Assembly: GCA_022843925.1 (NCBI GenBank)
Contig: JALHMS010000009.1
Coordinates: 115,705 to 179,704 of the forward strand
From: Burkholderiales bacterium
GTDB lineage: Bacteria; Pseudomonadota; Gammaproteobacteria; Burkholderiales; Ga0077523
Length of the DNA: 64,000 nucleotides
Direction of reading: 5' to 3'
In this document: piece after piece, positions 54,556-63,400 of the stretch
How the letters are laid out: the number at the start of each line of letters is the position of its first letter
Position numbering within the stretch: position 1 is the first letter of the stretch
The notes under the pieces: generated by a model
What the model was told of the DNA's origin: nothing
Seen by the model: the letters and a program-made list of their open reading frames with translations, nothing else
Databases searched by the model: none
Made by a program: the position numbers and the translations under genes

Positions 54556-54764
54556 GAAGCATCCGCCCCGCGGAATGCTTCTTCCGTGCCGGATTGCTGC
54601 GGTGGGCGGCGACGCGGTGGTGAAGTTGCCTGCGTGTCCGATCCGCTTCTCGTTGCGGATCCCGCCTGCCTCTCATCCCGTATCTCCAGTGGTCCTCGTT
54701 CCCGCAGCGCGCCGGCATTTCGTCAGCGTTGCCGGACGCGGGGAGCGTCCGGACCACCCGGAGG
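54556..54764 (+). promoter_or_regulatory. Candidate expression platform of the riboswitch
   Basis: Hairpin GAAGCAT-CCGC-CCC-GCGG-A-ATGCTTC lies at 54556-54581 immediately after the B12 box. Nearer the gene, CCGGACGC-GGGGA-GCGTCCGG (54732-54752) competes with TCCGG-ACCAC-CCGGA (54748-54762), which would hide part of the GGAGG ribosome site (54760-54764). No T-run is seen, so translational control is more likely than termination. Inferred from sequence only. Confidence 0.45.
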
Positions 54765-54769
54765 CCGCC

Positions 54770-56359
54770 ATGCGCAGCACCTCGCTTTCCCTTTCCATAG
54801 CCACACTCGTATTCGCCACGCTCACACCCCTGGCCCACGCCGGTCCCCATGCCGGCGCCGCCGGGCAGCCCGGGTCCACCGCCGTTTCGAAGGACAGCCC
54901 GACGATCGCGGCATGGGCGTCTTCCTTCAGCGACTACACGCCCGGTCCGAACGTCTCGGCAACGTTCGCCAACGCCGCGCAGGCCCTCGGCCCAGCGACC
55001 GGTGTCGCCACGGATGTCGTCTCGCTGGGCGACAGCGGCCGCATCACGCTCACCTTCGGCGGCCTGATCTTCGACGGCCCCGGAGCCGACTTCGCGGTCT
55101 TCGAGAACAGCTTCAGCGACACGTTCCTCGAACTCGCCTGGGTCGAGGTGTCGTCCGACGGCACGAACTTCTTCCGCTTCCCCGGCTTCTCGTTCACACC
55201 TGGCCCCGTCGGCGGCTTCGGTGCCGTCGATCCGACGAACATCGACGGCCTCGCAGGAAAGTACCGCGGCGGTTTCGGCACGCCGTTCGATCTCGCGCTG
55301 CTCGCTTCCGTGCCGGGGCTCGACGTGCGGGCCGTGAGCCACGTGCGGCTCGTCGACATCGTCGGTGACGGCTCCGTGTCCGACAACTTCCCGGCCCCGT
55401 TCGGCGGGCCGAATCCGATCTACGACGTGCATCCGACGGTGGCGAGCGGCGGTTTCGATCTCGACGGCGTGGGGGTCATGCACTTCGTCGCCGCACCGGT
55501 GCCCGAGCCGTCCACGGTCGCGCTCGGCATGCTGGGCGGTCTCGTCCTGGTCGGCGCGGTGCGTCGCCGCCGGCGCGTCGCGGCGGGACTGGCTGCGGTC
55601 GCGATCGCGTTGCCGGCGGCTGCAGCCGGTGGGGTGAGCACCTTCGAGGAGATCGGCCTCGGGGCGCAGGGGTACTTCTTCCCCGCGGCCACCACGACCT
55701 TCGCGAGCGGCGCTGCGAACTTCACCCACCGGTACACCGACTTCGGATTCCCCGGCTGCTGCTGGAGCGGCTGGACCGTTTCCCGCGTCACCGACAACAC
55801 GACCCCGGGCTTCGGCAACCAGTACAGCGCGTTCGCCGGGGGCGGGCAGGGCGGCTCCGCGCAGTACGCCATCGCCTATCTGGGCGATGCGACGGTGACC
55901 TTCGACACGCCGCAGCTGCTGGCCGGCGCGTGGTTCACCAACACCACGTACGCGGCCACGTCGATGCGCGACGGTGACGGTTTCGCGAAGAAGTTCGGCG
56001 GTGCCACCGGGTCGGATCCGGACTTCCTGCGCCTCACCATCACGGGGCGCGAAGGCAGCGGTGCCACCACCGGCGCCATCGATTTCTTCCTCGCCGACTT
56101 CCGCTTCGCCGACGCCTCGAGCGACTACATCGTCAGGGATTGGACCTTCGTGGACCTCTCGTCGCTCGGTGCGGTGGTCTCTCTCGGCTTCGCGTTGGCG
56201 TCCACCGACAACGGGGCGTTCGGCATGAACACGCCGGCGTACTTCGCGATCGACAACCTCACGGTCGCTGCCATCCCCGAGCCCTCCACCGCCTGGCTGC
56301 TCGCAGGCGGGATCGGGATCGTGGGTCTGGCCCTGCGCCGTCGCGCAGCCTCTGTCTGA
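54770..56359 (+). CDS. Double PEP-CTERM surface protein, B12-riboswitch controlled, DUF4465-like second half
   Basis: 529 aa. Module 1: signal peptide (1-22, ending LAHAG), then a beta-rich domain with DFAVFENSFSDTFLELAWVE and SGGFDLDGVGVMHF, then a complete PEP-CTERM sorting signal VPEPST, helix and RRRRR (244-269). The same frame continues into a second signal-peptide-like run (RVAAGLAAVAIALPAAAAGG), a DUF4465-like domain (about 289-500; STFEEIGLG, YFAIDNL), and another PEP-CTERM signal IPEPST to the end (502-529). A GTG at 55559 could start module 2 separately. Both halves look like surface B12-capture proteins by context. ATG 54770 has GGAGG upstream. Exosortase is not in the window. Confidence 0.85.
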   Translation: MRSTSLSLSIATLVFATLTPLAHAGPHAGAAGQPGSTAVSKDSPTIAAWASSFSDYTPGPNVSATFANAAQALGPATGVATDVVSLGDSGRITLTFGGLIFDGPGADFAVFENSFSDTFLELAWVEVSSDGTNFFRFPGFSFTPGPVGGFGAVDPTNIDGLAGKYRGGFGTPFDLALLASVPGLDVRAVSHVRLVDIVGDGSVSDNFPAPFGGPNPIYDVHPTVASGGFDLDGVGVMHFVAAPVPEPSTVALGMLGGLVLVGAVRRRRRVAAGLAAVAIALPAAAAGGVSTFEEIGLGAQGYFFPAATTTFASGAANFTHRYTDFGFPGCCWSGWTVSRVTDNTTPGFGNQYSAFAGGGQGGSAQYAIAYLGDATVTFDTPQLLAGAWFTNTTYAATSMRDGDGFAKKFGGATGSDPDFLRLTITGREGSGATTGAIDFFLADFRFADASSDYIVRDWTFVDLSSLGAVVSLGFALASTDNGAFGMNTPAYFAIDNLTVAAIPEPSTAWLLAGGIGIVGLALRRRAASV

Positions 56360-56365
56360 CGGACC

Positions 56366-56399
56366 AGCGCCGGCCTGCGTCCCTGCGCAGGCCGGCGCT
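56366..56399 (+). terminator. Strong hairpin between the PEP-CTERM gene and the TonB receptor
   Basis: A perfect 14-bp stem AGCGCCGGCCTGCG (56366-56379) pairing with 56386-56399, loop TCCCTG, without a T-run. It lies in the 48-bp gap and could be a partial terminator or an mRNA-stabilising structure that sets different levels for the two genes. Confidence 0.5.
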
Positions 56400-56407
56400 T
56401 CACGGCC

Positions 56408-58522
56408 ATGCTGTTCACCAGAAGTACGAAGGTCGCATGGCGATGTGCGGTCGCGATCCCCTGCGCCGTCGCGACGGTGCAGGCTGCCGGCGTGGACGAT
56501 CGCGTGATCGAGTCGAAGGAGATCATCGTCACGGCGCCGAGCGCGGACGGCACGCTGCGCACGACGCCGCACGGCGTCACCGCGATCACCGCGTCCGACA
56601 TCGCGCGGAGCACCGCGACCGGCGTGGGCGATCTGCTGTCGCGCGAGGCCAACCTGAATCTCCAGAGCTACTTCGGCGGCGACCGGCGATCCACGATCGA
56701 CATCCGTGGGATGGGCGCGACCGCTGCGAGCAACGTCCTCGTGCTGGTCGACGGCGAGCGCCTCAACGAGCCCGATCTCGCGGGTGCCGATCTCTCCACC
56801 GTGTCGCTCGCACGGATCCGCCGTATCGAGATCGTGCGCGGCGGCGGGGCGGTCCGCTACGGCAACGGTGCGGTGGGCGGTGTCGTGAACATCCTGACGC
56901 GCCGGGCCGGGCCGGGGCCCGCACACCTGGAACTGCAATCGACGCGTGGTTCGTACGACACGTGGGACCATCGCATCGCCGCGAGCGGTGGCGTCGGGAT
57001 CGTCTCGGGCGCCGTGCAGGCGAGCGACCGCGGGACCGACGGCTATCGCCGCAACGGGGCTGTCCGTGCCCAGGATTTCGCGGGCGAAATGCGCCTCACG
57101 CCCGAGCGCGAGACGGGTCTCGTCGACCTCCATCTGCGGGCCGCGATGCACGAGGACGACAGCGGTCTCCCGGGTCCGGTGGAAGCGGCCGCGTTCGCCG
57201 CCGGCAACGCGGCGCGCCGCAGCACGCTGTCCCCCCACGATCGCAGCCGAACGAACGACGTACGCGTGGGCGCCGGTGCCACGCTGGAGTTCGGCGCCGC
57301 CGGGCGACTCGAACTGCGCGCGACCTACCGCGACAGAAGCAATCCCTATCTGATCGGCCTCGGCACCACGCTGCCCGCCGACACGACGCGCTTCGAGGCG
57401 GCCATCGAATCGCGCCGACGCGACCTCGAAGCCCGCTACGAGTGGGAGCCCGCCTCGACGGTGTCGGTCGCGGCCGGCGTCATGCACCAGCGCGCCGACT
57501 ACCTCCGTCGCGAGAACGGATTCACGGAGATCGGCAGTTCGACGCGCCGCGCGGGCGATGTCGACAACCTTGCGCAGTACGCCACGGCCTCGTGGCGCGC
57601 CGCACCCGCGTGGACGTTGAACGCCGGTGTGCGCAACGATCGCTTCTCCACGCAGCAATCGGACACGCGCTTCACGCGGGACGACTGCACCACGGTCTTC
57701 GACACCGTGCTCGTCGACATCGGTGGCGGCATCTTCGTGCCGGTGAGCGTGCCGCGGCAGACGGGATGCTCGGACGCCTTCCGCACGCAGTCGCGCCGCG
57801 ACGCCACGTGGCGCAACCGCGCGTTCGAACTGGGTCTCGTGTGGCAACCGCGTGAGCACCTCACGGCCTTCGGCAGCATGACCCACCACTTCCGCAATCC
57901 GAACGTCGACGAGCTGATGGTGGCCACCACGGACCTTCATCCGCAGCGCGGGCGCACGGTGGAGGCGGGGATCCGCCAAGCGTGGGGCGACTCGGTGGAG
58001 ACGGGATTCACCGTCTTCCACATGACCGTGGACGACGAGATCCAGTACGGGCTGTCGCCGACGACGGGGCTGGTGGTCAACCGGAATCTCGACCGTCCGA
58101 CGCGACGGGTCGGCGGAGAGGCGGAGCTGCGATGGCGAGTGACGCCTTCGCTCACGCTGCGGGCCAACGCGGGCTACGTGTCACCGCGCGTGCTGGGTAC
58201 CGGCTTCGATGTGCCCCTCGTGCCGCGGGTCACCGCGAATGCGAGCGTCGACTGGGCCGTGAAGCCGTGGGTGCGGGCGGCACTCGCGGCCCGTCATGCG
58301 GGCGTCAGGGCGGATGGCAACGAGGACGGCTCGGGCAGGTTCCCGTCCCTGGCGGCCTACACCGTGTTCGACGCCGCGCTCCACTTCGAGCGCGACAAGA
58401 CGCGCATGACCGTCGGCGTGAACAACCTGTTCGACAAGGTGTACTCGCCGCTCGGCTTCAGCGCCACGTACTACCCGATGCCGGACCGCAATCTCTACGT
58501 GGCGCTGCGCTGGCAGCTTTGA
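56408..58522 (+). CDS. TonB-dependent outer-membrane receptor, probable cobalamin receptor
   Basis: 704 aa. A signal peptide of about 26 residues (VATVQAAG) precedes a TonB-box-like EIIVTAPS. The plug domain (about 45-165) has IDIRGMGATAASNVLVLVDGERLN and the RGGGAVRYGNGAVGGVVNILTRR end. The rest is the 22-strand barrel; the C-terminus shows VGVNNLFDKVYSPLGFSATY. Overall size and plug layout resemble BtuB. The riboswitch 1.9 kb upstream with only one gene between supports B12 uptake. Genes for BtuFCD are not in the window. Confidence 0.85.
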   Translation: MLFTRSTKVAWRCAVAIPCAVATVQAAGVDDRVIESKEIIVTAPSADGTLRTTPHGVTAITASDIARSTATGVGDLLSREANLNLQSYFGGDRRSTIDIRGMGATAASNVLVLVDGERLNEPDLAGADLSTVSLARIRRIEIVRGGGAVRYGNGAVGGVVNILTRRAGPGPAHLELQSTRGSYDTWDHRIAASGGVGIVSGAVQASDRGTDGYRRNGAVRAQDFAGEMRLTPERETGLVDLHLRAAMHEDDSGLPGPVEAAAFAAGNAARRSTLSPHDRSRTNDVRVGAGATLEFGAAGRLELRATYRDRSNPYLIGLGTTLPADTTRFEAAIESRRRDLEARYEWEPASTVSVAAGVMHQRADYLRRENGFTEIGSSTRRAGDVDNLAQYATASWRAAPAWTLNAGVRNDRFSTQQSDTRFTRDDCTTVFDTVLVDIGGGIFVPVSVPRQTGCSDAFRTQSRRDATWRNRAFELGLVWQPREHLTAFGSMTHHFRNPNVDELMVATTDLHPQRGRTVEAGIRQAWGDSVETGFTVFHMTVDDEIQYGLSPTTGLVVNRNLDRPTRRVGGEAELRWRVTPSLTLRANAGYVSPRVLGTGFDVPLVPRVTANASVDWAVKPWVRAALAARHAGVRADGNEDGSGRFPSLAAYTVFDAALHFERDKTRMTVGVNNLFDKVYSPLGFSATYYPMPDRNLYVALRWQL

Positions 58523-58535
58523 GCTGCCGCCGCGA

Positions 58536-58883
58536 TCAGCGCGGGCCACGCAGTTTCGGGCCGAGCGCGTCGGGGATGTCCAGCTCGAAGCCGAGGATCG
58601 CCGCGGAGAGCGACTTGCCGTAGTTGTCGAGACACAGGCTGCGCGAGACGCCGCCGCCCAGCGCGCCCTGGCACACGAAGTTGAGCGCTGCGAGCCCCGG
58701 CACTTCGAACCGCGTGACCGGGCCGTGGATCGTGCCGGCGTAGTGCTCGTGGAAGCGCTCGGAGGTGAGCTGTTCCACCAGGTGCGGATAGAACGCATCG
58801 TCGTACGCGATCACCGAAATGTTCGACGTGTTGCCCTTGTCGCCGGACCGCGTGTGGGCCACGTGCTGGAGTTTCACTCTCAT
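58536..58883 (-). CDS. AtuA-related C-terminal domain protein
   Basis: 115 aa. It matches the small C-terminal domain of acyclic terpene utilisation protein AtuA: HTRSGDKGNTSNISVIAYDD at the start and GPVTRFEVPGLAALNFVCQGAL later. In many bacteria this domain is fused to the larger part. Here it is its own gene, starting 3 bp after the stop of the large part, with its own ATG. It converges on the TonB receptor gene with a 13-bp gap. Confidence 0.85.
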   Translation of the reverse strand: MRVKLQHVAHTRSGDKGNTSNISVIAYDDAFYPHLVEQLTSERFHEHYAGTIHGPVTRFEVPGLAALNFVCQGALGGGVSRSLCLDNYGKSLSAAILGFELDIPDALGPKLRGPR

Positions 58884-58886
58884 GGC

Positions 58887-60242
58887 TCAGCTCTCGAAGT
58901 AGCGGATCGAGGGGACGATGCGATCGCGCGGCACCAGCGACGACCACACGCCGATGATCTCGCGCGTGCGGTCCTGGTGCGGCACGCGCTTGCCGGTGTG
59001 CCCGACGCCGGACACCGCCATGCCGTCGACCTCGCGGCCGACCTTGTTGGCTTCCTCGCGCGTCCTGCATCGCGCGGCCACGCGCACCGCAACCTCGTAC
59101 GGCTCGGCCTTCGGTGCCGGCGACATCGCGCCGTGGATCGCGTTGATGCCCAGGAAGTCGATGCGGATCTCCTCGGCGTCGAGCTTCACGATGCGGAAGC
59201 GTTCCTCGAGGATGCGCTTCGCGAGCTGCGCGCGCCGCAGCGCGCCTTCACCCGCGTAGAAGAACATGTCCTCGCCGATGAAGCCTTCCTGGCACCCGAT
59301 GGACACCTTCAGCGTCGGCGTGCGCGGCTTGCCCGAGAGGTTCGTGACCCGCACGCGGTCGGGACCCACCTGTTCCAGCTTCGCGGTGGTGAAGTCGACC
59401 ACGACGTCGGGTGTGATGTAGTTCGCGGGGTCGTGGACTTCGTAGAGCAGTTGCTCCTTCACGGTCTGCAGCGTGACTGCGCCGCCGGAGCCGGCAACCT
59501 TCGTGATCACGGCGCTGCCGTCCGCTTCCACCTCGGCGATCGGGAACGCGAGGTTCCAGGGTTCGGGCACGTCCTTGAACCCCGGGTCGGAGAAGTAGCC
59601 GCCCGTCACCTGCGCGCCGCATTCCATCAGGTGACCGATGCCGTTGCCGCGCCCGAGGTGCGTGTGGTCGAGGGCGTCCCAGCCGAACTCGACCATCATC
59701 GGCGCCATGAAGATCGACGGGTCCGCCACGCGGCCGGTGACGACGATCTGCGCGCCGGCCTTCAGCGCCTCGACGATGGGTTCGGCGCCCTGGTAGACCT
59801 CGGCCGAGACCAGCGACGGTGCGAGGGTCGATGTCGGTTGGCCGTTCTCCAGGATCGTGTCGGTGAGTTCGAGCACGCGATCGGTGATGAGGCTCCCGTT
59901 CACCGAAGCGACCTTCACGCCCTTGGCGCCGAGTTCGCGCAGCCAGTGGACGATGCGCTCGGCGGCGGCATCCGGATTGATCCAACCCTGGTTGGAGATG
60001 ATCCTCGTGCCGCGCTTCAGGCACGCGGGCAACACCCCGCGCATGCGGTCGTCCAGATAGGTGTCGTAACCGGGGAACGTCGGATCGCGCCGCGCGCGCA
60101 CCTGCGCCGCGGAGATCGTGGCCTCGGCCATCGTCTCGAAGCAGAGATAGTCGAGATCGCCGCGTTCTGCATTCAGCACGGCGGGCTCCACGCGGTCGCC
60201 CCACCATGCCGAGCCGGCACCGATGCGTATGGTCTTCTTCAA
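58887..60242 (-). CDS. Acyclic terpene utilisation AtuA family protein (DUF1446)
   Basis: 451 aa. Matches the DUF1446/AtuA core: IRIGAGSAWWGDRVEPA, LDYLCFETMAEATISAAQ, RIISNQGWINPDAAA, VVTGRVADPSIFMAPMM and CGAQVTGGYFSDPG. AtuA is required for citronellol/geraniol breakdown in Pseudomonas, with no settled biochemical role. None of the other atu genes (AtuB-H) is nearby, so a terpene pathway cannot be claimed. It is transcribed with the small C-terminal domain gene and is divergent from the regulator. Confidence 0.87.
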   Translation of the reverse strand: MKKTIRIGAGSAWWGDRVEPAVLNAERGDLDYLCFETMAEATISAAQVRARRDPTFPGYDTYLDDRMRGVLPACLKRGTRIISNQGWINPDAAAERIVHWLRELGAKGVKVASVNGSLITDRVLELTDTILENGQPTSTLAPSLVSAEVYQGAEPIVEALKAGAQIVVTGRVADPSIFMAPMMVEFGWDALDHTHLGRGNGIGHLMECGAQVTGGYFSDPGFKDVPEPWNLAFPIAEVEADGSAVITKVAGSGGAVTLQTVKEQLLYEVHDPANYITPDVVVDFTTAKLEQVGPDRVRVTNLSGKPRTPTLKVSIGCQEGFIGEDMFFYAGEGALRRAQLAKRILEERFRIVKLDAEEIRIDFLGINAIHGAMSPAPKAEPYEVAVRVAARCRTREEANKVGREVDGMAVSGVGHTGKRVPHQDRTREIIGVWSSLVPRDRIVPSIRYFES

Positions 60243-60374
60243 GGGACGTGCCTCCTGGACTCCGTATCCGGGCAGGATCGTCGCGGTGGGGAGCGATCGT
60301 CAAGCGGGCGCCCGGGGATGTTCACCGCGTGAACAGGGCCCGCCGTCGATGGTTTGCAGCGACGGCGTACGTCC

Positions 60375-60417
60375 GATTCGAATCCGTGGGTCATCCGTGG
60401 GCCGGCGACACTAGAAT
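60375..60417 (+). promoter_or_regulatory. Candidate SARP-type site and promoter of the regulator gene
   Basis: Two exact 9-bp direct repeats ATCCGTGGG start at 60382 and 60393, an 11-bp pitch. They are followed by TAGAAT (60412-60417), 10 bp after the second repeat. SARP proteins bind heptamer direct repeats spaced 11 bp next to the -10. A 10-bp palindrome GATTCGAATC (60375-60384) overlaps the first repeat. No clear -35 is present, as expected if an activator replaces it. Confidence 0.55.
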
Positions 60418-60447
60418 CGATGGGGTCGGCTCCATCCCCGGGATGCC

Positions 60448-63400
60448 ATGCCTGCCCAGCGTCTGCTCGCCAAGCTCACCCGACCCCGGCTGCACGGGGC
60501 GGTCCCCAGAGAGCGCCTGTTCGCGTGTCTCGACGAAGCCCGGGGTCAGCGGCCGACCATCTGCGTGGTCGGTCCTCCCGGCGCGGGCAAGACGACGCTT
60601 GTGGCGAGCTGGCTCGACGAGCGTGGCGCGAGGGGTGTCTGGTACCAGGTGGATCCCGGTGACGCCGATCTGGCGACCTTCTTCCACTATCTCGGACAGG
60701 CTGCGGTGCCCTATGCCCGCAAGGGCCAGCCACCCCTGCCGGCGCTTACGCCCGAGTACCGCCAGGACATCGCCGGGTTCTCGCGACGGTTCTTCCGAGA
60801 ACTGTTCTCCCGGCTGCCGGAGGACGCCGTCGTCGTTCTCGACAACTACCAGGAGGTCGGGGCCGATCAACCGTTTCATGCATTGATCGCACAGGCGGTC
60901 GATGAGGTGCCGCCGGGCATGGTGCTCGTAGCTGTCAGCCGTCGGGATCCACCCGACACCTATGCACGGTTGATCGCGAACGAGCACGTCGCACTGGTCG
61001 ACTGGGATCAGCTCAAGCTCACGCTGGACGAGGCGACCGCGATCGCCGCCGCCCGGGCCGATCTGGACGCGCCGGAGATCGAGCGTCTGCACGCGACCTG
61101 CGGCGGATGGGCGGCAGGCCTCACGCTGCTGATCGAGGGCCGCCGCCGGAACAGCGCGACGTCGGCCGAGCTGCCCGAAGGGCGCGATGCGATCTTCGAC
61201 TACTTCGCGGCGCAGATCTTCGCGCGCGTGCCGGCCGCGACGCAGCGCTTTCTCGTGGCCACCGCGCTGCTGCCCCAGGTGCCGGTCTCGGTGGCGCGAG
61301 AACTGACGGACAACGCGGACGCGGAGGCGATCCTCGACGATCTGTATCGTCGGCATCTGTTCACGCATCGACGGGGTGGCCGGGAGCCCGTGTACTGGTA
61401 TCACGCGCTGTTCCGGGCGTTCCTGACAGCGCGCGCTCAGGCCGTGCTCGGGTCGACGCAGACGAGGGAGTTGCAGAGCCGTGCGGCGCGACTCCTGGAA
61501 GCGTCCGGATCGTACGACGATGCATTCGAACTGTTCCGGGAGGCCTCGGACTGGCAGTCTGTCACGCGCCTGGTCGAGCGCCGCGCTGCGACTCTGCTTA
61601 GTCAGGGTCGCGGACAGACGCTGCGGGAATGGATCCAGCAGATCCCACCCGACATGCTCGAATCGCACCCGTGGTTGCGCTACTGGCTGGGCATGTCGCT
61701 CATTCCGGTGGATCAGCCCGGGTCACGCCGCCATCTTGAACATGCGTTCGATCTGTTCTCTGCGAACGCGAATCCGACGGCACAGGCATTGTGTGCCGCA
61801 GGCATCATCGATGCGCACTTCTTCGAGTGGACCGATTTCCGGCGGCTGCGGGTCTGGGTGGATGCACTCGACGGATTGATCGACCGGGCGCAGCTTGCCG
61901 ACAGCCCCCAGTGGGAGCAGCGGCTCAACGCCAGCATGATCCTCGGCATCCTCTACGCGGCGCCCGAATCTCCGCGGCTGGCGAGCTGCGTCCAGCGCGT
62001 CACCGAAATGCTCGACGAGGATCTCGACGACAACAGCAAGATGGCGGCCGCCATGATGCTGCTTTCGTGCTGCAACCTGACCGGCGAAACCGCCCGGGCC
62101 GCCTCCGTGGCGGCCCGCGGGCAGGCGCTCATCTCGAATCGGGACGTGACGCCCCTAAGCCGCATGTGGTGGCATCTCCGCCACGGCTATTTCCTCATGA
62201 TCCTCGGAACCTACGACGAGGCCACGGCCGAGCTGGAACGCGCCGAATCGATTGCCGACACGCACGGGTTTCACCGGCTCAGCTCGAACACGGCATTGAT
62301 GGGGGCTTACCTGACACTGACGCGAGCGGTCATGGGGGATCACGCCGGGGCTCGACGTGCTCACGAAAGGATCGCCGCGATCCAGGATGACATCCGTCCG
62401 ATGAGCCGATGGCATGCCGTCGAATCGCGCATGATCTGCGAACTCGCCGCCGGAAACTTCGAGGCGGCAGCACGGGTGGGTGATCTCTGCATCCAGTACT
62501 CGGAAGCAGCGGGCATGACCTACATCGTGCTCGTTTCGCGGAGCCACCATGCGATCGCACTCGCCGGCTCAGGTCAGCGACAGGCGCTCTCTGCGCAGCT
62601 CGCGAGCATCCGTGACCTGGCGAGGGGCACGTGCTTCCGGCAGTTCGACTATGGGGCCAGCCTCATCGAGGCGTGGGACGAACTGAAGCACGGCGATCGT
62701 GTCCGTGGGCTTGCACTGCTGGCGGACGCCCTGCAGTCCCCGCGCTTCGGCGAAGAGCCATTCGCGCACATCCTGCGCGGGACCAGCATCTTTCGCGAGC
62801 TGATGTCGGAGGCGTGCGAAGCCGGCATCGCCGTCGAGCGCGTGACCACACTGATCGGCCGTTTCCGTCTCGCTGCTCCCGTGCTAGCCAGCGACCGCTG
62901 GCCCTGGCCCGTGAAGGTGCGCACGCTCGGATCGTTTCAGGTGGACGTCGATGGCGCGCCATTGCAGTTCGTCGGCAAGACACCGAAGAAGCCGCTCGCA
63001 TTGCTCAAGGCCCTGATGTGCCTAGGTACGCACAGCGTTCCGGCGGCAACGCTGATCGATGCCCTGTGGCCTGGCGAGGAGGGCGATGCTGCGCGGAAGT
63101 CGCTCGATGTCACGATCGCGCGCCTGCGCAAGCTGCTCGGGAGAAGCGACGCCGTGCTGGTGAGCGATGAGTCCGTGGGTCTGAACCGGGCGCTGTGCTG
63201 GGTCGATGCGACCAGCTTCGCCGAGGCTCCCGACGCCGGGCCGGCGCGCGAGGCCACGCTGGCGAAGTACACGGGGACATTCCTTCCGGGCGACCTCGAT
63301 GTTGCGTGGACGCTCAAGCGTCGCGAGCAGTTGAGGAGTCGGTTCGTTCGCCTCGTGGAGGCCGCGGCGATCGCGGCGGAGGGCGAGTCGGATTGGGCGG

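Noticed and set aside
54494..58021. 1175-codon open frame antisense to the PEP-CTERM and TonB receptor genes
   Set aside because: It crosses two real genes and the riboswitch, is Arg/Ala/Gly-rich and shows no family motif.
58881..58889. Frameshift splitting atuA
   Set aside because: The small gene has its own ATG 3 bp beyond the stop of the large one and its domain starts right there, so two genes are a better reading than one broken gene.
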